Shown piece after piece: positions 32,458-41,771 of a DNA stretch of 64,000 nucleotides. The notes beneath the pieces were generated by a model. That model was given only the letters and a program-made list of their open reading frames with translations. It was not told where the DNA came from and ran no database searches. The stretch spans positions 38,257-102,256 of the forward strand of contig JAQWFW010000016.1 in NCBI GenBank assembly GCA_029238515.1, read 5' to 3'. The position numbers and the translations under genes were made by a program. This DNA comes from Flavobacteriaceae bacterium (lineage in GTDB: Bacteria > Bacteroidota > Bacteroidia > Flavobacteriales > Flavobacteriaceae). The first letter of the stretch is position 1. The number at the start of each line of letters is the position of its first letter.

Positions 32458-33291
32458 TTAATCTTTTATATACGTTATTTCTATTTCTACTCTACGATCA
32501 AATCTAGGATCTCCACCTAATGGATATTTATGTTTTAGACCAACGTATTTCATTCTTTTTTTAGCAATACCATTTTTCATTAAATATTCATAAATATAAC
32601 GAGCACGCGCAAAAGATAAATTTCTTTTCCCTGTACCTCTATCTACTGCGTCTCTTCCATGTGCTGTACAACACACATGACCTTTTATAGTAAAATAAAC
32701 ATTGTTTTTATTTCGTAACGTCCTGGCTATTTTTTCAAGAACAGGAATAGATTCTTTTAAAATATAACTGTAACCTGTTCTAAATAATATTTTTTCTAAA
32801 ACAATTTTATCCCCAACTCTTAAGTCGCTTTCTAAAGTAATAGGTTTTTTTCGGTCATCTTTTACTTCTTTTGTTTTTTCTTTTTTAAGTATGTTGTACT
32901 CTACTTCTATTTCAACTTTTCTATTTAAACCTCTAATTACATTTAAATCTTCAGTTGCAATAATTTTTAATAATATTTCTCCTTTTCCGTCTACATTACT
33001 AATAAGTTGTTCGTTTATTCCTGTTGATGAAAAAATTTGTTTTATAGCATCAGCCCTATTTTGAGAAAGATTTAAATTATACTGATCTGAACCACGGTCA
33101 TCACAAAAACCATATATAGATATTCTTTTTATTTTTTCAATTTGAAGACTTTGCATAAAAAACAAAAGTCTATTTTTTTCGGTTTCTAGAACCTTATATT
33201 TATCAGTTTCAAAGTAAACCACATGTTTTTGGTTTGATTGAGCCATCAAACTACTGAAACTAAAAATTAGAAAGAAAACAAATTTTGGCAT
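32458..33291 (-). CDS. exported protein with two OmpA-like domains
   Basis: 277 residues. Signal peptide about 1-17 (SSLMAQSN). Two peptidoglycan-binding OmpA C-terminal-like domains are arranged in tandem. The first, about 23-125, has ISIYGFCDDRGSDQYNLNLS and RADAIKQIF. The second, about 160-275, has IKGHVCCTAHGRDAVDRG, FARARYIYEYLMKNGI and FDRRVEIEIT. The second keeps the NLSFARA-type helix and the terminal RRVEIE, the usual peptidoglycan contact positions. No beta-barrel part. It is the last gene of the minus-strand run; the S41 protease gene ends 17 bp upstream. Likely periplasmic, binding the cell wall. Confidence 0.82.
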   Translation of the reverse strand: MPKFVFFLIFSFSSLMAQSNQKHVVYFETDKYKVLETEKNRLLFFMQSLQIEKIKRISIYGFCDDRGSDQYNLNLSQNRADAIKQIFSSTGINEQLISNVDGKGEILLKIIATEDLNVIRGLNRKVEIEVEYNILKKEKTKEVKDDRKKPITLESDLRVGDKIVLEKILFRTGYSYILKESIPVLEKIARTLRNKNNVYFTIKGHVCCTAHGRDAVDRGTGKRNLSFARARYIYEYLMKNGIAKKRMKYVGLKHKYPLGGDPRFDRRVEIEITYIKD

Positions 33292-33308
33292 ACCTCAATA
33301 TATTTAAT

Positions 33309-34940
33309 TTATTTTAAAAGAGAATAATACCCTTGAGAATCTTTAAGAACCGATTTTGCTTTCTGAATAGCGTTGTTTTTTAATAGAGAATATTGATACA
33401 CGCCTTCTTTATAAAAATTACGTTTAATGATTTCTTCAGACAATTGCCACATTATCCTTTCTTCTGATTGATTAAAAACTAATTTTTTTTCTGTTTCTAA
33501 GGATTTACGAACGCTTTCTAAAGAAGCACTCAAGTTATTTAAATCTTCTTCCTCGCTGTAGTCTAAAGCTTTTTTTAGATGTTTTTCTGTATTTGTATTA
33601 AGCGAAAAATCTTCAGCAAAACAAAAGGTTCTAAATGCTTTAAAAACTGAAGGATCCAATTCAAAGCTTTCCAAATCACCAATTGAATTCGTTGCACAAT
33701 AGTCGGTAACAAAATTAAAAAACAGGTTTTCCTTTTTTAGATTGGAAATTATATCAAATCTTTCAACGGTATTTGTTGAGATGTCAGGTTTTATTCCACC
33801 GCCATCAAACACTGTTCTTCCATTTTTTGTTTTAAATGCTTTGTAATCCTCTTTCTGTCTTCTTTGTGCTTTTCCACTCTTGGATCGTTCTCCATAGTTT
33901 AAAGCTTGAATACACCTTCCAGAAGGAATAAAATAACGAGAAATAGTGATTTTAATTTGAGCGCCATAAGGTAGTGGTTTAGGCTGTTGTACAAGACCTT
34001 TTCCAAAACTACGATTTCCTACAACTACAGCACGATCCAAATCCTGAAGAGCTCCTGCTACAATTTCACTAGCCGACGCACTTCGTTCATTAATAAGAAC
34101 GACCAACGGAATATCTTCACTAATTGGTTGTTTTTGAGTGATAAATTGAGTGTTATATTGTTCAATATTTGACTGTGTTGAAACAATAAGTTGATTTTTT
34201 GGCACAAAAAGATTAACAATTTCTACTGCTTCCTGAAGTAACCCTCCTGGATTGTTTCTTAAATCTAGAATTAATCCTTTTACCTCGTCAATAAGCAAAA
34301 ACTTTAAGGCGAATTCAACTTCTTGTGCCGCCCCTCTCGAGAAACGATCTAGCGCAATATATCCAATTTCATCCTCAAGCATTTGGTACAACGGAACAGC
34401 TTTTGGTTTTTGTTCATTTCTAATTAATTCAACTTCATTTTCTTTCTCACCTCTTTTAAAAGTAATTCTTACAGAGGAATTTTTTTTACCATTAAGTAAT
34501 ATTTCTGCTTGTTGAAAAGATTCAGACAGCGCTATACCATTTATTTCAATGATTTCATCTCCAGCTTTTAGTCCAGCGTCATCTACAGAAAACCCTTTAA
34601 AGGGCTCTTCTACAAATAGTTTTTTGTCAATAATTTTCATTTTTGCACCTATCCCAACATAAACACCTGATCGATAAATTTTAGCATCCTCAACATCTTG
34701 CTCACTACTATATATTGTGTAAGGATCCAGCTCTGAGAGCATATGCTTTACACCATCTTCCATAAGTTTTGCAGGGTCTGTTTTGTCTACATACCCCATA
34801 TTTATCTCCTTGAAAAGTGTGTTGTATATTTCTATTTGTTTTGCAATTTCAAAAAAATCGTAACGAAACCCTGTTAGTATAACTGTAATGACAATCATAA
34901 CCACCGTAAAACCGATATTTTTTATTAAAGAGCGATTCAT
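33309..34940 (-). CDS. S41 family C-terminal processing peptidase
   Basis: 543 residues. An N-terminal membrane anchor (about 7-24), then a PDZ domain (about 90-165, GIGAKMKIIDKKLFVEEPFK and GLKAGDEIIEINGI) and the S41 catalytic core. The Ser/Lys dyad is placed at Ser289 in ERSASASEIVAGAL and Lys314 in GNRSFGKGLVQ, with the same 25-residue spacing as in E. coli Tsp. A C-terminal helical region of about 150 residues follows. Role: periplasmic tail-specific proteolysis. The start overlaps the rnpA stop by 4 bp (ATGA). Confidence 0.93.
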   Translation of the reverse strand: MNRSLIKNIGFTVVMIVITVILTGFRYDFFEIAKQIEIYNTLFKEINMGYVDKTDPAKLMEDGVKHMLSELDPYTIYSSEQDVEDAKIYRSGVYVGIGAKMKIIDKKLFVEEPFKGFSVDDAGLKAGDEIIEINGIALSESFQQAEILLNGKKNSSVRITFKRGEKENEVELIRNEQKPKAVPLYQMLEDEIGYIALDRFSRGAAQEVEFALKFLLIDEVKGLILDLRNNPGGLLQEAVEIVNLFVPKNQLIVSTQSNIEQYNTQFITQKQPISEDIPLVVLINERSASASEIVAGALQDLDRAVVVGNRSFGKGLVQQPKPLPYGAQIKITISRYFIPSGRCIQALNYGERSKSGKAQRRQKEDYKAFKTKNGRTVFDGGGIKPDISTNTVERFDIISNLKKENLFFNFVTDYCATNSIGDLESFELDPSVFKAFRTFCFAEDFSLNTNTEKHLKKALDYSEEEDLNNLSASLESVRKSLETEKKLVFNQSEERIMWQLSEEIIKRNFYKEGVYQYSLLKNNAIQKAKSVLKDSQGYYSLLK

Positions 34941-35272
34941 AAATCTTTCTTTTTTAGCTTTCTAGCGATGTCTTTAAACTTCTTTTCAATTTCACCCCAC
35001 TTCGGTATACTTTTACCAGTGTAAATAACCATGAAGTTGTAAGGTTTTTTGGTTTCTTTTATGGAGTCAAAAAAATGTTGTTCTGCCGCTGCACGCATTT
35101 GCCTTTTTATACGGTTTCGATGTACTGCTAATTTAAAATTGCGTTTTCCAACAGAAACCCCAAACCCCGAGCTTTGACTTTCCATGTAAATTAACCTAAG
35201 TGGAAAATCGTTAATAGAAGCGCCTTCTTCAAACAGTAGTTGTATTTGTTTTTTACCTTTCAGTTTTTTCAC
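34937..35272 (-). CDS. rnpA: ribonuclease P protein component
   Basis: 111 residues. The RNase P protein assists the RNA subunit in 5' maturation of pre-tRNA. The signature is visible: GVSVGKRNFKLAVHRNRIKR followed by QMRAAAEQ, plus the basic FKDIARKLKKKDL end. The start is GTG at 35272, inside the last codons of the M1 peptidase gene (20-bp overlap), and the stop overlaps the S41 gene start by 4 bp. In most bacteria rnpA follows rpmH next to the origin; here it is embedded between two peptidase genes with no rpmH nearby. Confidence 0.93.
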   Translation of the reverse strand: MKKLKGKKQIQLLFEEGASINDFPLRLIYMESQSSGFGVSVGKRNFKLAVHRNRIKRQMRAAAEQHFFDSIKETKKPYNFMVIYTGKSIPKWGEIEKKFKDIARKLKKKDL

Positions 35273-37097
35273 TTTGTTTTGTGCTTAGGCTATTGTTGTT
35301 TGTGTTAATATCGGCAATTTTTTGTTCAGGATCAATAATGACTTGTTGAATCTCTTGATTATACTCAACCATAAAGGAATATGTAGGATATGCCCATGCC
35401 CAATCATTCAAAATTTTAGTGGATTTTTTTACGGGCTTTTCTCCACGCATCATTTGTATGGGAATGTAAAACCTCTTTTTGTTTCCATCATTAAAAGTGA
35501 CCTCAATTTCAATAGGCATTGGCATAATTCCTATTCGTTCTAGAGTTATCTCTTTGTTTTGTCCTTTTTTCTCAATTGATTTTACAGCATAATCGATAGT
35601 ATTATTTGTTTTTGTCCAATCGGTCAAATACCAATCAAGTTCTAGTCCCGAAGCCAATTCTGCACATCTAATAAAATCATTCGGTGTTGGGTGCTTAAAA
35701 GCCCATAAATCATAGTATTTTTTAAGTGTTTTCTTGAAAGCATTTTCTCCTATAATATATTTCAATTGTCGTAAAAAGATAGCGCCTTTTACATAAGAGG
35801 AGATGCTGTATGCTAAGTTGTAGTGGTATCGGTCTGCATGTGTGCTTTGTGACTGCTCTTTTCCACTAAGAACCAAATCAGTATAGCGTTTGTAGGCGTT
35901 CTTAAAATATTTATTTTCATTAACCCCAACAACCTCAGCTTCTGCCATTGTACAGATATATTCTGTAAACCCTTCATCCATCCAAGGGTGTTTACTCTCA
36001 TTTGTGGCCATTAGGAACTGAAACCACGTATGCGCTAGCTCATGTGCCGTAACACCAACGAGACTACTAAAACTACGTTTACCAGTGATGAGCGTACACA
36101 TTCCATATTCCATTCCACCATCTCCACCTTGGATTACAGAGTATTGTTCATATGGGTACGGCCCTATGTTTTCACTAAAAAATTCCATAAGCTTTTCGGT
36201 AATGGATTGTAAATCTTGCCAATGTTTTTTATACTCCTCTTCTAGTGTGTTTTTGTAATAAAAATGTAGCGTTGGTCCATTATCTATTTGTAGTTGATCA
36301 TGAATATAATCGGGGTCTGCGGCCCATGTAAAATCGTGAACATTAGGTGCTATGAAATGCCATGTGTTTGTTTTTTTATTTCTTTTCTTTGATTTAGGTA
36401 TAATTTTGATGTCTTCAGTGTTTTGTAAGTAACCTGTTCCACCCACAATGTATCGACCATCAATAGTTAGTTTAAGCTCAAAATTCCCCCACACACCATG
36501 AAACTCTCTTCCAATATAAGGATCGGCATGCCACCCTTCGAAGTCGTATTCTGCTAGTTTTGGATACCATTGCGCCATTGATAGAGCAACATCTTCAACA
36601 CTTTTTTTTCCTGATCGCCTTACATTAAGCGGGACCTGACCGTTAAAATTCATTTCAAAAGTTGTTTGCTCACCAGGAGCAATAGGATGATCAAGAGTAA
36701 CCTCCAAAATTGTTCCAGCAACCGTTGTGGCTAATACCCTTCCGTCTTGAGTCAAATCACTAACTACTAAATATCCTTGATCTTTTTCGGACAGCTTTTG
36801 AATTCTGTTCATTACTCTGCTGTCGGGATCAGATATTGTCCGTGAGCGTATATCCATTTCACTTCCAGGCTGAAAAGCATTAAAATATAAATGAAAAAAC
36901 ACCTTATTTAGTGTATCTGGAGAGTTGTTTGTGTAAACTATTTTTTGTGTTCCTTTATAATTGAATGTCTCTACATCCATTGTAACATCCATCACATAAT
37001 CAACATGTTGCTGCCAATAATTAACACTATTTCTTTGTGCAAAAAAGATGGAGTTATAACCGAATATTAAGATGAGAAGAATTACATTTTTTTTCAT
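35253..37097 (-). CDS. M1 family zinc metallopeptidase
   Basis: 614 residues. Signal peptide about 1-20 (ending FFAQRN), so it is exported. The zinc site is HELAHTWFQ (His352, Glu353, His356) with the second glutamate, Glu375, in WMDEGFTEYI. The upstream GGDGGMEYG replaces the classic GAMEN substrate motif. The N-terminal beta-rich region (YVMDVTMDVETFNYKGTQKI) is the M1 amino-terminal domain. Probable aminopeptidase of the periplasm or surface. The S8 protease gene stops 10 bp upstream of its ATG, and rnpA starts inside its 3' end. Confidence 0.92.
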   Translation of the reverse strand: MKKNVILLILIFGYNSIFFAQRNSVNYWQQHVDYVMDVTMDVETFNYKGTQKIVYTNNSPDTLNKVFFHLYFNAFQPGSEMDIRSRTISDPDSRVMNRIQKLSEKDQGYLVVSDLTQDGRVLATTVAGTILEVTLDHPIAPGEQTTFEMNFNGQVPLNVRRSGKKSVEDVALSMAQWYPKLAEYDFEGWHADPYIGREFHGVWGNFELKLTIDGRYIVGGTGYLQNTEDIKIIPKSKKRNKKTNTWHFIAPNVHDFTWAADPDYIHDQLQIDNGPTLHFYYKNTLEEEYKKHWQDLQSITEKLMEFFSENIGPYPYEQYSVIQGGDGGMEYGMCTLITGKRSFSSLVGVTAHELAHTWFQFLMATNESKHPWMDEGFTEYICTMAEAEVVGVNENKYFKNAYKRYTDLVLSGKEQSQSTHADRYHYNLAYSISSYVKGAIFLRQLKYIIGENAFKKTLKKYYDLWAFKHPTPNDFIRCAELASGLELDWYLTDWTKTNNTIDYAVKSIEKKGQNKEITLERIGIMPMPIEIEVTFNDGNKKRFYIPIQMMRGEKPVKKSTKILNDWAWAYPTYSFMVEYNQEIQQVIIDPEQKIADINTNNNSLSTKQSEKTER

Positions 37098-37107
37098 AGC
37101 AATTAAA

Positions 37108-38721
37108 TTATTTTGAATATTTAGAAGCCATTATTAAGGCGTTATAGGCATTAACTAATTTTCCTGATTTACTAAGGCTGTTAAATTCCACAATATTCCC
37201 GCCTTCAAGACTTACCCTTTTTTGAATAGGTAATCCAGATTCCATTATGATTTTTTTCACTTGAGCAGCGTTTAAATTTGGGTATTGAGAAAAAATAAGA
37301 GCTGCCACACCCGCCACCAAAGGAGCCGCCATAGATGTTCCTTGGGCAAATTCGTACTTGTTCTTGGGGTAGCTAGAATAAATTTGTTGACCAGGCGCAA
37401 AAACATCAACACTACTTTTGCCGTAGTTAGAGAAGACCGCAACTAGACCGGAGCTATAGTCATAGGTTGTAGCACCAACCTTTAAGAAAGTATCTGAAAC
37501 CTCTGGACCTTTACCAATTTGATCATCAGGGTAGCTTTCGACTTCATCAGTATTACTCCCGTCATTTCCTGCAGCAGCGACAATCAACACATCATTTTTC
37601 CCAGCATATGCAATAGCGTCTCTCACCCAATTGCTGTGATCAGAAAACCCTTTTCCAAAACTCATATTGATGACTTTTGCACCATTATCTACAGCATAGT
37701 AGACCGCCAACGCAACATCTTTGTCATACTCATCACCATTTGGAGTGTTTCTAATTGCCATTATTTTTACGTTATCAGCCGCACCATTTATACCTATACC
37801 GTTGTTTCTTTTAGCGGCAATAATTCCAGTTACATGCGTTCCATGACTTCGCCCTTCTTTAGGCATAACGTTGTTGTTTCCATAATCTTTATCGTTTAAA
37901 TCGTCAGGATTGTCGTTAACAATTGATCGACCATCATAATCAATGTTTAGGTTGTAGTCTAGTCGTTCGTTAAAAGATTTTAGATCTTTTTCAAGATCTT
38001 TTTTAAGATCATCGATGGATTCATAACCAAAACCATAGGACTGCTTTATTATGCTAAGGTGTTGTCTTAGTGTCGGGTCTTTTGTGGTTATTCCGCACAC
38101 ATCTTCTTTGCTAAAAGAGTCTTTTTTTAGGTAGTCCAAAACAGCTTTTTCAGAAGTATTTACTTGCTCTAGAATTGAGATGTATTGTTGTTTCAGGCCT
38201 GTATATTCTTTCCTTTCTTTATTGTATAATTCTTCAGCTTCGCGATATCTTGGGTGTGAGGTATTTTTGCTTGCCAACAACCGCACATACTCCAATTGTT
38301 CATTGTTAGCTTCTCCCAAAAAATTCCATCCATTTATATCATCTATATAGCCATTTTGGTCATCATCTATTCCGTTATTTGGTATTTCACCTTGGTTAAC
38401 CCAGATGTTTTCTCGAAGGTCTTCATGTGTTATGTCAATGCCAGAATCAATAACAGCTACAATTATTGTCTTGCTTTTTGGTCGAACGATTTTTTCATAA
38501 GCAAGGTTTAAACTAATCCCAGGAATAGTGTCCTTTTTTAGATCAAAATGACTCCAGTTTTTTTCCTCTTCTTCAGTTAAAGTAGAGAATTTCACAGGAG
38601 TTTGGTCAATATTCTCAATAGGCGTAGAGAGAATAGGGGCTGTAGCCCCACAGCTACTAAACAAATAGAGTCCTAAAAGAGTGAGGCATCTTAGGGCGTG
38701 ATTTACGGTTAAGTTTTTCAT
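37108..38721 (-). CDS. S8 family serine peptidase (subtilase), lipoprotein
   Basis: 537 residues. A lipobox LFSSC (Cys24) suggests a lipid anchor. Catalytic triad: Asp92 in IVAVIDSGIDITHEDL, His293 in GRSHGTHVTGI, Ser463 in AQGTSMAAPLVAGVAALI; the oxyanion Asn lies in VAAAGNDGSN. About 200 residues separate Asp and His, much more than the roughly 30-40 of subtilisin. The insertion (about 140-270) is highly charged and helical and is seen in Bacteroidota subtilases. The gene lies 3 bp after the metallo-hydrolase gene and 10 bp before the M1 gene. Confidence 0.92.
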   Translation of the reverse strand: MKNLTVNHALRCLTLLGLYLFSSCGATAPILSTPIENIDQTPVKFSTLTEEEEKNWSHFDLKKDTIPGISLNLAYEKIVRPKSKTIIVAVIDSGIDITHEDLRENIWVNQGEIPNNGIDDDQNGYIDDINGWNFLGEANNEQLEYVRLLASKNTSHPRYREAEELYNKERKEYTGLKQQYISILEQVNTSEKAVLDYLKKDSFSKEDVCGITTKDPTLRQHLSIIKQSYGFGYESIDDLKKDLEKDLKSFNERLDYNLNIDYDGRSIVNDNPDDLNDKDYGNNNVMPKEGRSHGTHVTGIIAAKRNNGIGINGAADNVKIMAIRNTPNGDEYDKDVALAVYYAVDNGAKVINMSFGKGFSDHSNWVRDAIAYAGKNDVLIVAAAGNDGSNTDEVESYPDDQIGKGPEVSDTFLKVGATTYDYSSGLVAVFSNYGKSSVDVFAPGQQIYSSYPKNKYEFAQGTSMAAPLVAGVAALIFSQYPNLNAAQVKKIIMESGLPIQKRVSLEGGNIVEFNSLSKSGKLVNAYNALIMASKYSK

Positions 38722-38724
38722 GAT

Positions 38725-39582
38725 TTAAAAAATAGAGTTAAAAGAATGGGTTTTATCTAGCCGAACTCCCTTTTCAGTCTGTTGGACTGTAATGATTTCG
38801 TGTTCAGCGTCGTGTTCCAAAAATAAATAATAATTTTGACTTGCCGCTATATTGAGAAAAACCTCTTTTTCTTTCAGCGTAATCAAAGGTCTTGTGTCGT
38901 AGCCCATAATAAAAGGCAAAGAAACATGCCCAGCCGTAGGTAATAAATCAGCCATAAAACACAATGTTTTTTCTTTATATTTTATCATTGGAATCATTTG
39001 TTTGTCGGTATGTCCGTTGGCAAAGAAGATGTCAAAATCTAGGGAGCTGTTTTTTAAAATATCACTTTTTGGGTTTGCAATATATTTCAGATGACCAGAT
39101 TCTTCAATAGGGATAATGTTTTCTTTCAAGAAAGAGGCCTTTTCTCTTTTGTTTGGGTTTTTGGCCCACAACCAATGATCTTGATTGCTCCAATAAGTGG
39201 CATTTTTAAAAGTGAGCTGATAAGCTGTTTTGTTTTTATTCCATTCTACACCGCCACCACAATGGTCAAAATGTAAATGAGTTAAAAAGACATCAGTTAC
39301 ATCATCCTTATGGAAGCCGTGTTTTGCAAGCGCTTGGTCAATACCTTGTTCGCCCCAGCGATAGTAGTAGTTAAAAAACTTTTCTGACTGCTTGTTTCCC
39401 ATGCCGGTATCAATCAAAATAAGTCTATTGCCATCTTCAATTAAAAGACATCGTGCAGCGATATCAATCATGTTGTTGTGGTCTGCTGGATTTGTTTTGG
39501 ACCAAATCGATTTTGGAACCACTCCAAACATAGCGCCTCCGTCAAGCTTAAAATTTCCAACGTTTAAAACATAAAGTTTCAT
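38725..39582 (-). CDS. MBL-fold metallo-hydrolase
   Basis: 285 residues with the metallo-beta-lactamase motif THLHFDHCGG (His102, His104, Asp106, His107). Further metal ligands are suggested by FANGHTDKQMIP and by the C-terminal LFLEHDAEHEI. N-terminal LILIDTGMGNKQSEKFFNYY resembles the quorum-quenching lactonase/AHL-like and YtnP group, but substrate cannot be read. No signal peptide. The start overlaps the SulP stop by 4 bp (ATGA). Confidence 0.88.
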   Translation of the reverse strand: MKLYVLNVGNFKLDGGAMFGVVPKSIWSKTNPADHNNMIDIAARCLLIEDGNRLILIDTGMGNKQSEKFFNYYYRWGEQGIDQALAKHGFHKDDVTDVFLTHLHFDHCGGGVEWNKNKTAYQLTFKNATYWSNQDHWLWAKNPNKREKASFLKENIIPIEESGHLKYIANPKSDILKNSSLDFDIFFANGHTDKQMIPMIKYKEKTLCFMADLLPTAGHVSLPFIMGYDTRPLITLKEKEVFLNIAASQNYYLFLEHDAEHEIITVQQTEKGVRLDKTHSFNSIF

Positions 39583-41771
39583 TGCTCTTCAATTTTAGCT
39601 TTTAGTCGGCTTCCAAAATCAAGAAGAAGCTTTGTTTCTTTAACACTAGCGACTCTTTCTTTATTAAAAATAATTAACGCCTCCCCATTGGATTCTACAT
39701 GATAGTAGGCATTACTTTCAAAAAAACGAACAATATCTGCATTGAAGAAGAATTGGATTTCTTTTTGTTTTTCTCCGTTTAAATAAAAACGTTTTGAAAA
39801 GTCATTTTGATTGGGGATATTGATATCCTTTTGACGTGTTAGTGCATAAAATCGCTCTAGAAGACCTTCTTTAATTAGAGTAAATTGAGGAGTTTTTTTT
39901 CTTAATTTCACATATAACATGGTAGAACGCACAACTTCTTTTGCAATAAACTCTCCCTCAGAAAATGTAATATCAAAAAGAGAGCTACCGCTATTTTCAT
40001 GAGATAAATGATTGTATGTATATTCAATTTTTTTTGTTTTAAAAAACATGAAATTTTCTAAATGAGAAGCAGAAGTTTGCCTTTCCGGTTTGTAGTTCAA
40101 ATTGAAACTTAAAGCGACCAGTTCTAAATCTTTTTGACGCTTGGTTTTACTATTATTCATTAGCCCCGGGATTGGCAAAAGACGCCTTAAAGCAAAAGGA
40201 TGTTCCGATTTAGCATCCAACATATCCATACCAATAATTTCAATATTTCCTCCTTTTTTGTGAAACAACTCTTGATAGTCATGAAGATTTTCCATAACGG
40301 AATGATCTACAAACTCACACATAGAAAAATCAATTATCACATCGTTTTGCTCTGGAATAACACTCAATTTGTTTTTAAGGTTATTGAAGTTTAAAAAACT
40401 ACAAAAATGCTTAACACTAATGAAATAATTTCCATTTTCTTCTTTGTACATCAAAATGTTGGGTTTGATGATATTTTTAATGAAAAGCGCAATACTTTTG
40501 TTTATAAAAATATGAATAAGAAAGGTCGCAAGAAGCCCAGCCAAAATTCCAGAGATCAAACCGACTTTTAGGGTTACGAAAAGTGTAGAAAGAAAAATAA
40601 TAATTTGCTCTTTTCCAATTAAAAACACACGTTTGATCATCTCTGGTGCAGCGAGTTTATATCCTGTATAAACCAGTATAGCCATAAGCGCAGAAAGAGG
40701 TATTCTCGGAAGCTCCGTACTAAAGAGAAGAATAAAAAGCACCAAGAAACTAGCGTGAAAAAAGTTACCGAAACGATTCGACCCTCCGTTGCTAATATTC
40801 ACTGAACTTGGGGCGATTACCGTGACCACATTAAGCCCACCTAAAAAACCACTGACAACAGTAGATAGACCAAGCGCTTTTATGTCTTTGTTTACGTTAG
40901 ACCGCCTCTTTTTTGGATCTAGCTTGTCAACGGCCTTAATACTTAAAAGAGATTCTATGCTAGCAATTAATGCAAGTGCAACTACACTACCAATAAACTC
41001 TAAAGTGTATATTTTTTCAAAGTTTGGCTCTGGTAGAGTATTTATAACCTCAGACAAACTAGGGATACTAGGCATCATGTATTTTGGAGAAATAGGATTA
41101 GGAATCTTTAAGATAAATTCACAGTAATAACTAAAACCAACCGAACAAATGACAACCCACATTGGCGCCGGTATAAGCTGCAGGTATTTATTTCTTATTT
41201 TAGAATAAAAAACCATAATAGCCAAACTCAAAACCCCTACAATTGCGGCATTTCTCTGCCCCGTATCTGATAATTGAAAAGCGGTTATTATTGTTTCAGG
41301 AATTGCAATCAAGTAGTCTACGGTGTTATCTCTCAAAATTTTATTCCCGAGCATGATATGAAATTGTTTTCCTAAAATAATAAGCCCTATTGCCGCTAAT
41401 ACACCTTGAATTGCTGATGATGGAAAATAATCTGCAAGTTTACCGAGTCTTAAAAATCCTAAAACCAAGAGCAGAAGACCAGAACAAATAATAGCAGCAT
41501 AAGTACTCGTTAGGCCCAGCGTTGAAACAGCAACCAAAACAACCCCAACCAACCCTTTTCCTGGCCCTGAAATTGTTACAAAACTTCCTCCAAAAATAGC
41601 AACTAACACACCGCCAACAATTGAGGTGATTACCCCCGCTATTGGTGGCGCATCACAAGCCATAGCCAAACCCAAACTCAAAGGGAGTGCGATGAGACTG
41701 ACCACAAGTCCCGAGAAAAGGTTTCTTGGGATTGACGCAATGGTGCGGACTATGTTGTTTTTTTGCTTCAT
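39579..41771 (-). CDS. SulP-family transporter with STAS and additional C-terminal domain
   Basis: 730 residues. SulP opening: RNLFSGLVVSLIALPLSLGL, then AGVITSIVGGVLVAIFGGSF and TISGPGKGL. Transmembrane part to about 430; STAS domain about 450-545 (DVIIDFSMCEFVDHSVMENL). The last 180 residues are an extra cytoplasmic domain that I cannot name with certainty; its text (RERFYALT-like, NDFSKRFYLNG, FFNADIVRFFESN, EALIIF) resembles DUF3137-type pattern. It overlaps usp and the metallo-hydrolase gene by 4 bp each. A universal-stress partner is typical of stress- or bicarbonate-regulated SulP proteins (inference). Confidence 0.85.
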   Translation of the reverse strand: MKQKNNIVRTIASIPRNLFSGLVVSLIALPLSLGLAMACDAPPIAGVITSIVGGVLVAIFGGSFVTISGPGKGLVGVVLVAVSTLGLTSTYAAIICSGLLLLVLGFLRLGKLADYFPSSAIQGVLAAIGLIILGKQFHIMLGNKILRDNTVDYLIAIPETIITAFQLSDTGQRNAAIVGVLSLAIMVFYSKIRNKYLQLIPAPMWVVICSVGFSYYCEFILKIPNPISPKYMMPSIPSLSEVINTLPEPNFEKIYTLEFIGSVVALALIASIESLLSIKAVDKLDPKKRRSNVNKDIKALGLSTVVSGFLGGLNVVTVIAPSSVNISNGGSNRFGNFFHASFLVLFILLFSTELPRIPLSALMAILVYTGYKLAAPEMIKRVFLIGKEQIIIFLSTLFVTLKVGLISGILAGLLATFLIHIFINKSIALFIKNIIKPNILMYKEENGNYFISVKHFCSFLNFNNLKNKLSVIPEQNDVIIDFSMCEFVDHSVMENLHDYQELFHKKGGNIEIIGMDMLDAKSEHPFALRRLLPIPGLMNNSKTKRQKDLELVALSFNLNYKPERQTSASHLENFMFFKTKKIEYTYNHLSHENSGSSLFDITFSEGEFIAKEVVRSTMLYVKLRKKTPQFTLIKEGLLERFYALTRQKDINIPNQNDFSKRFYLNGEKQKEIQFFFNADIVRFFESNAYYHVESNGEALIIFNKERVASVKETKLLLDFGSRLKAKIEEQ

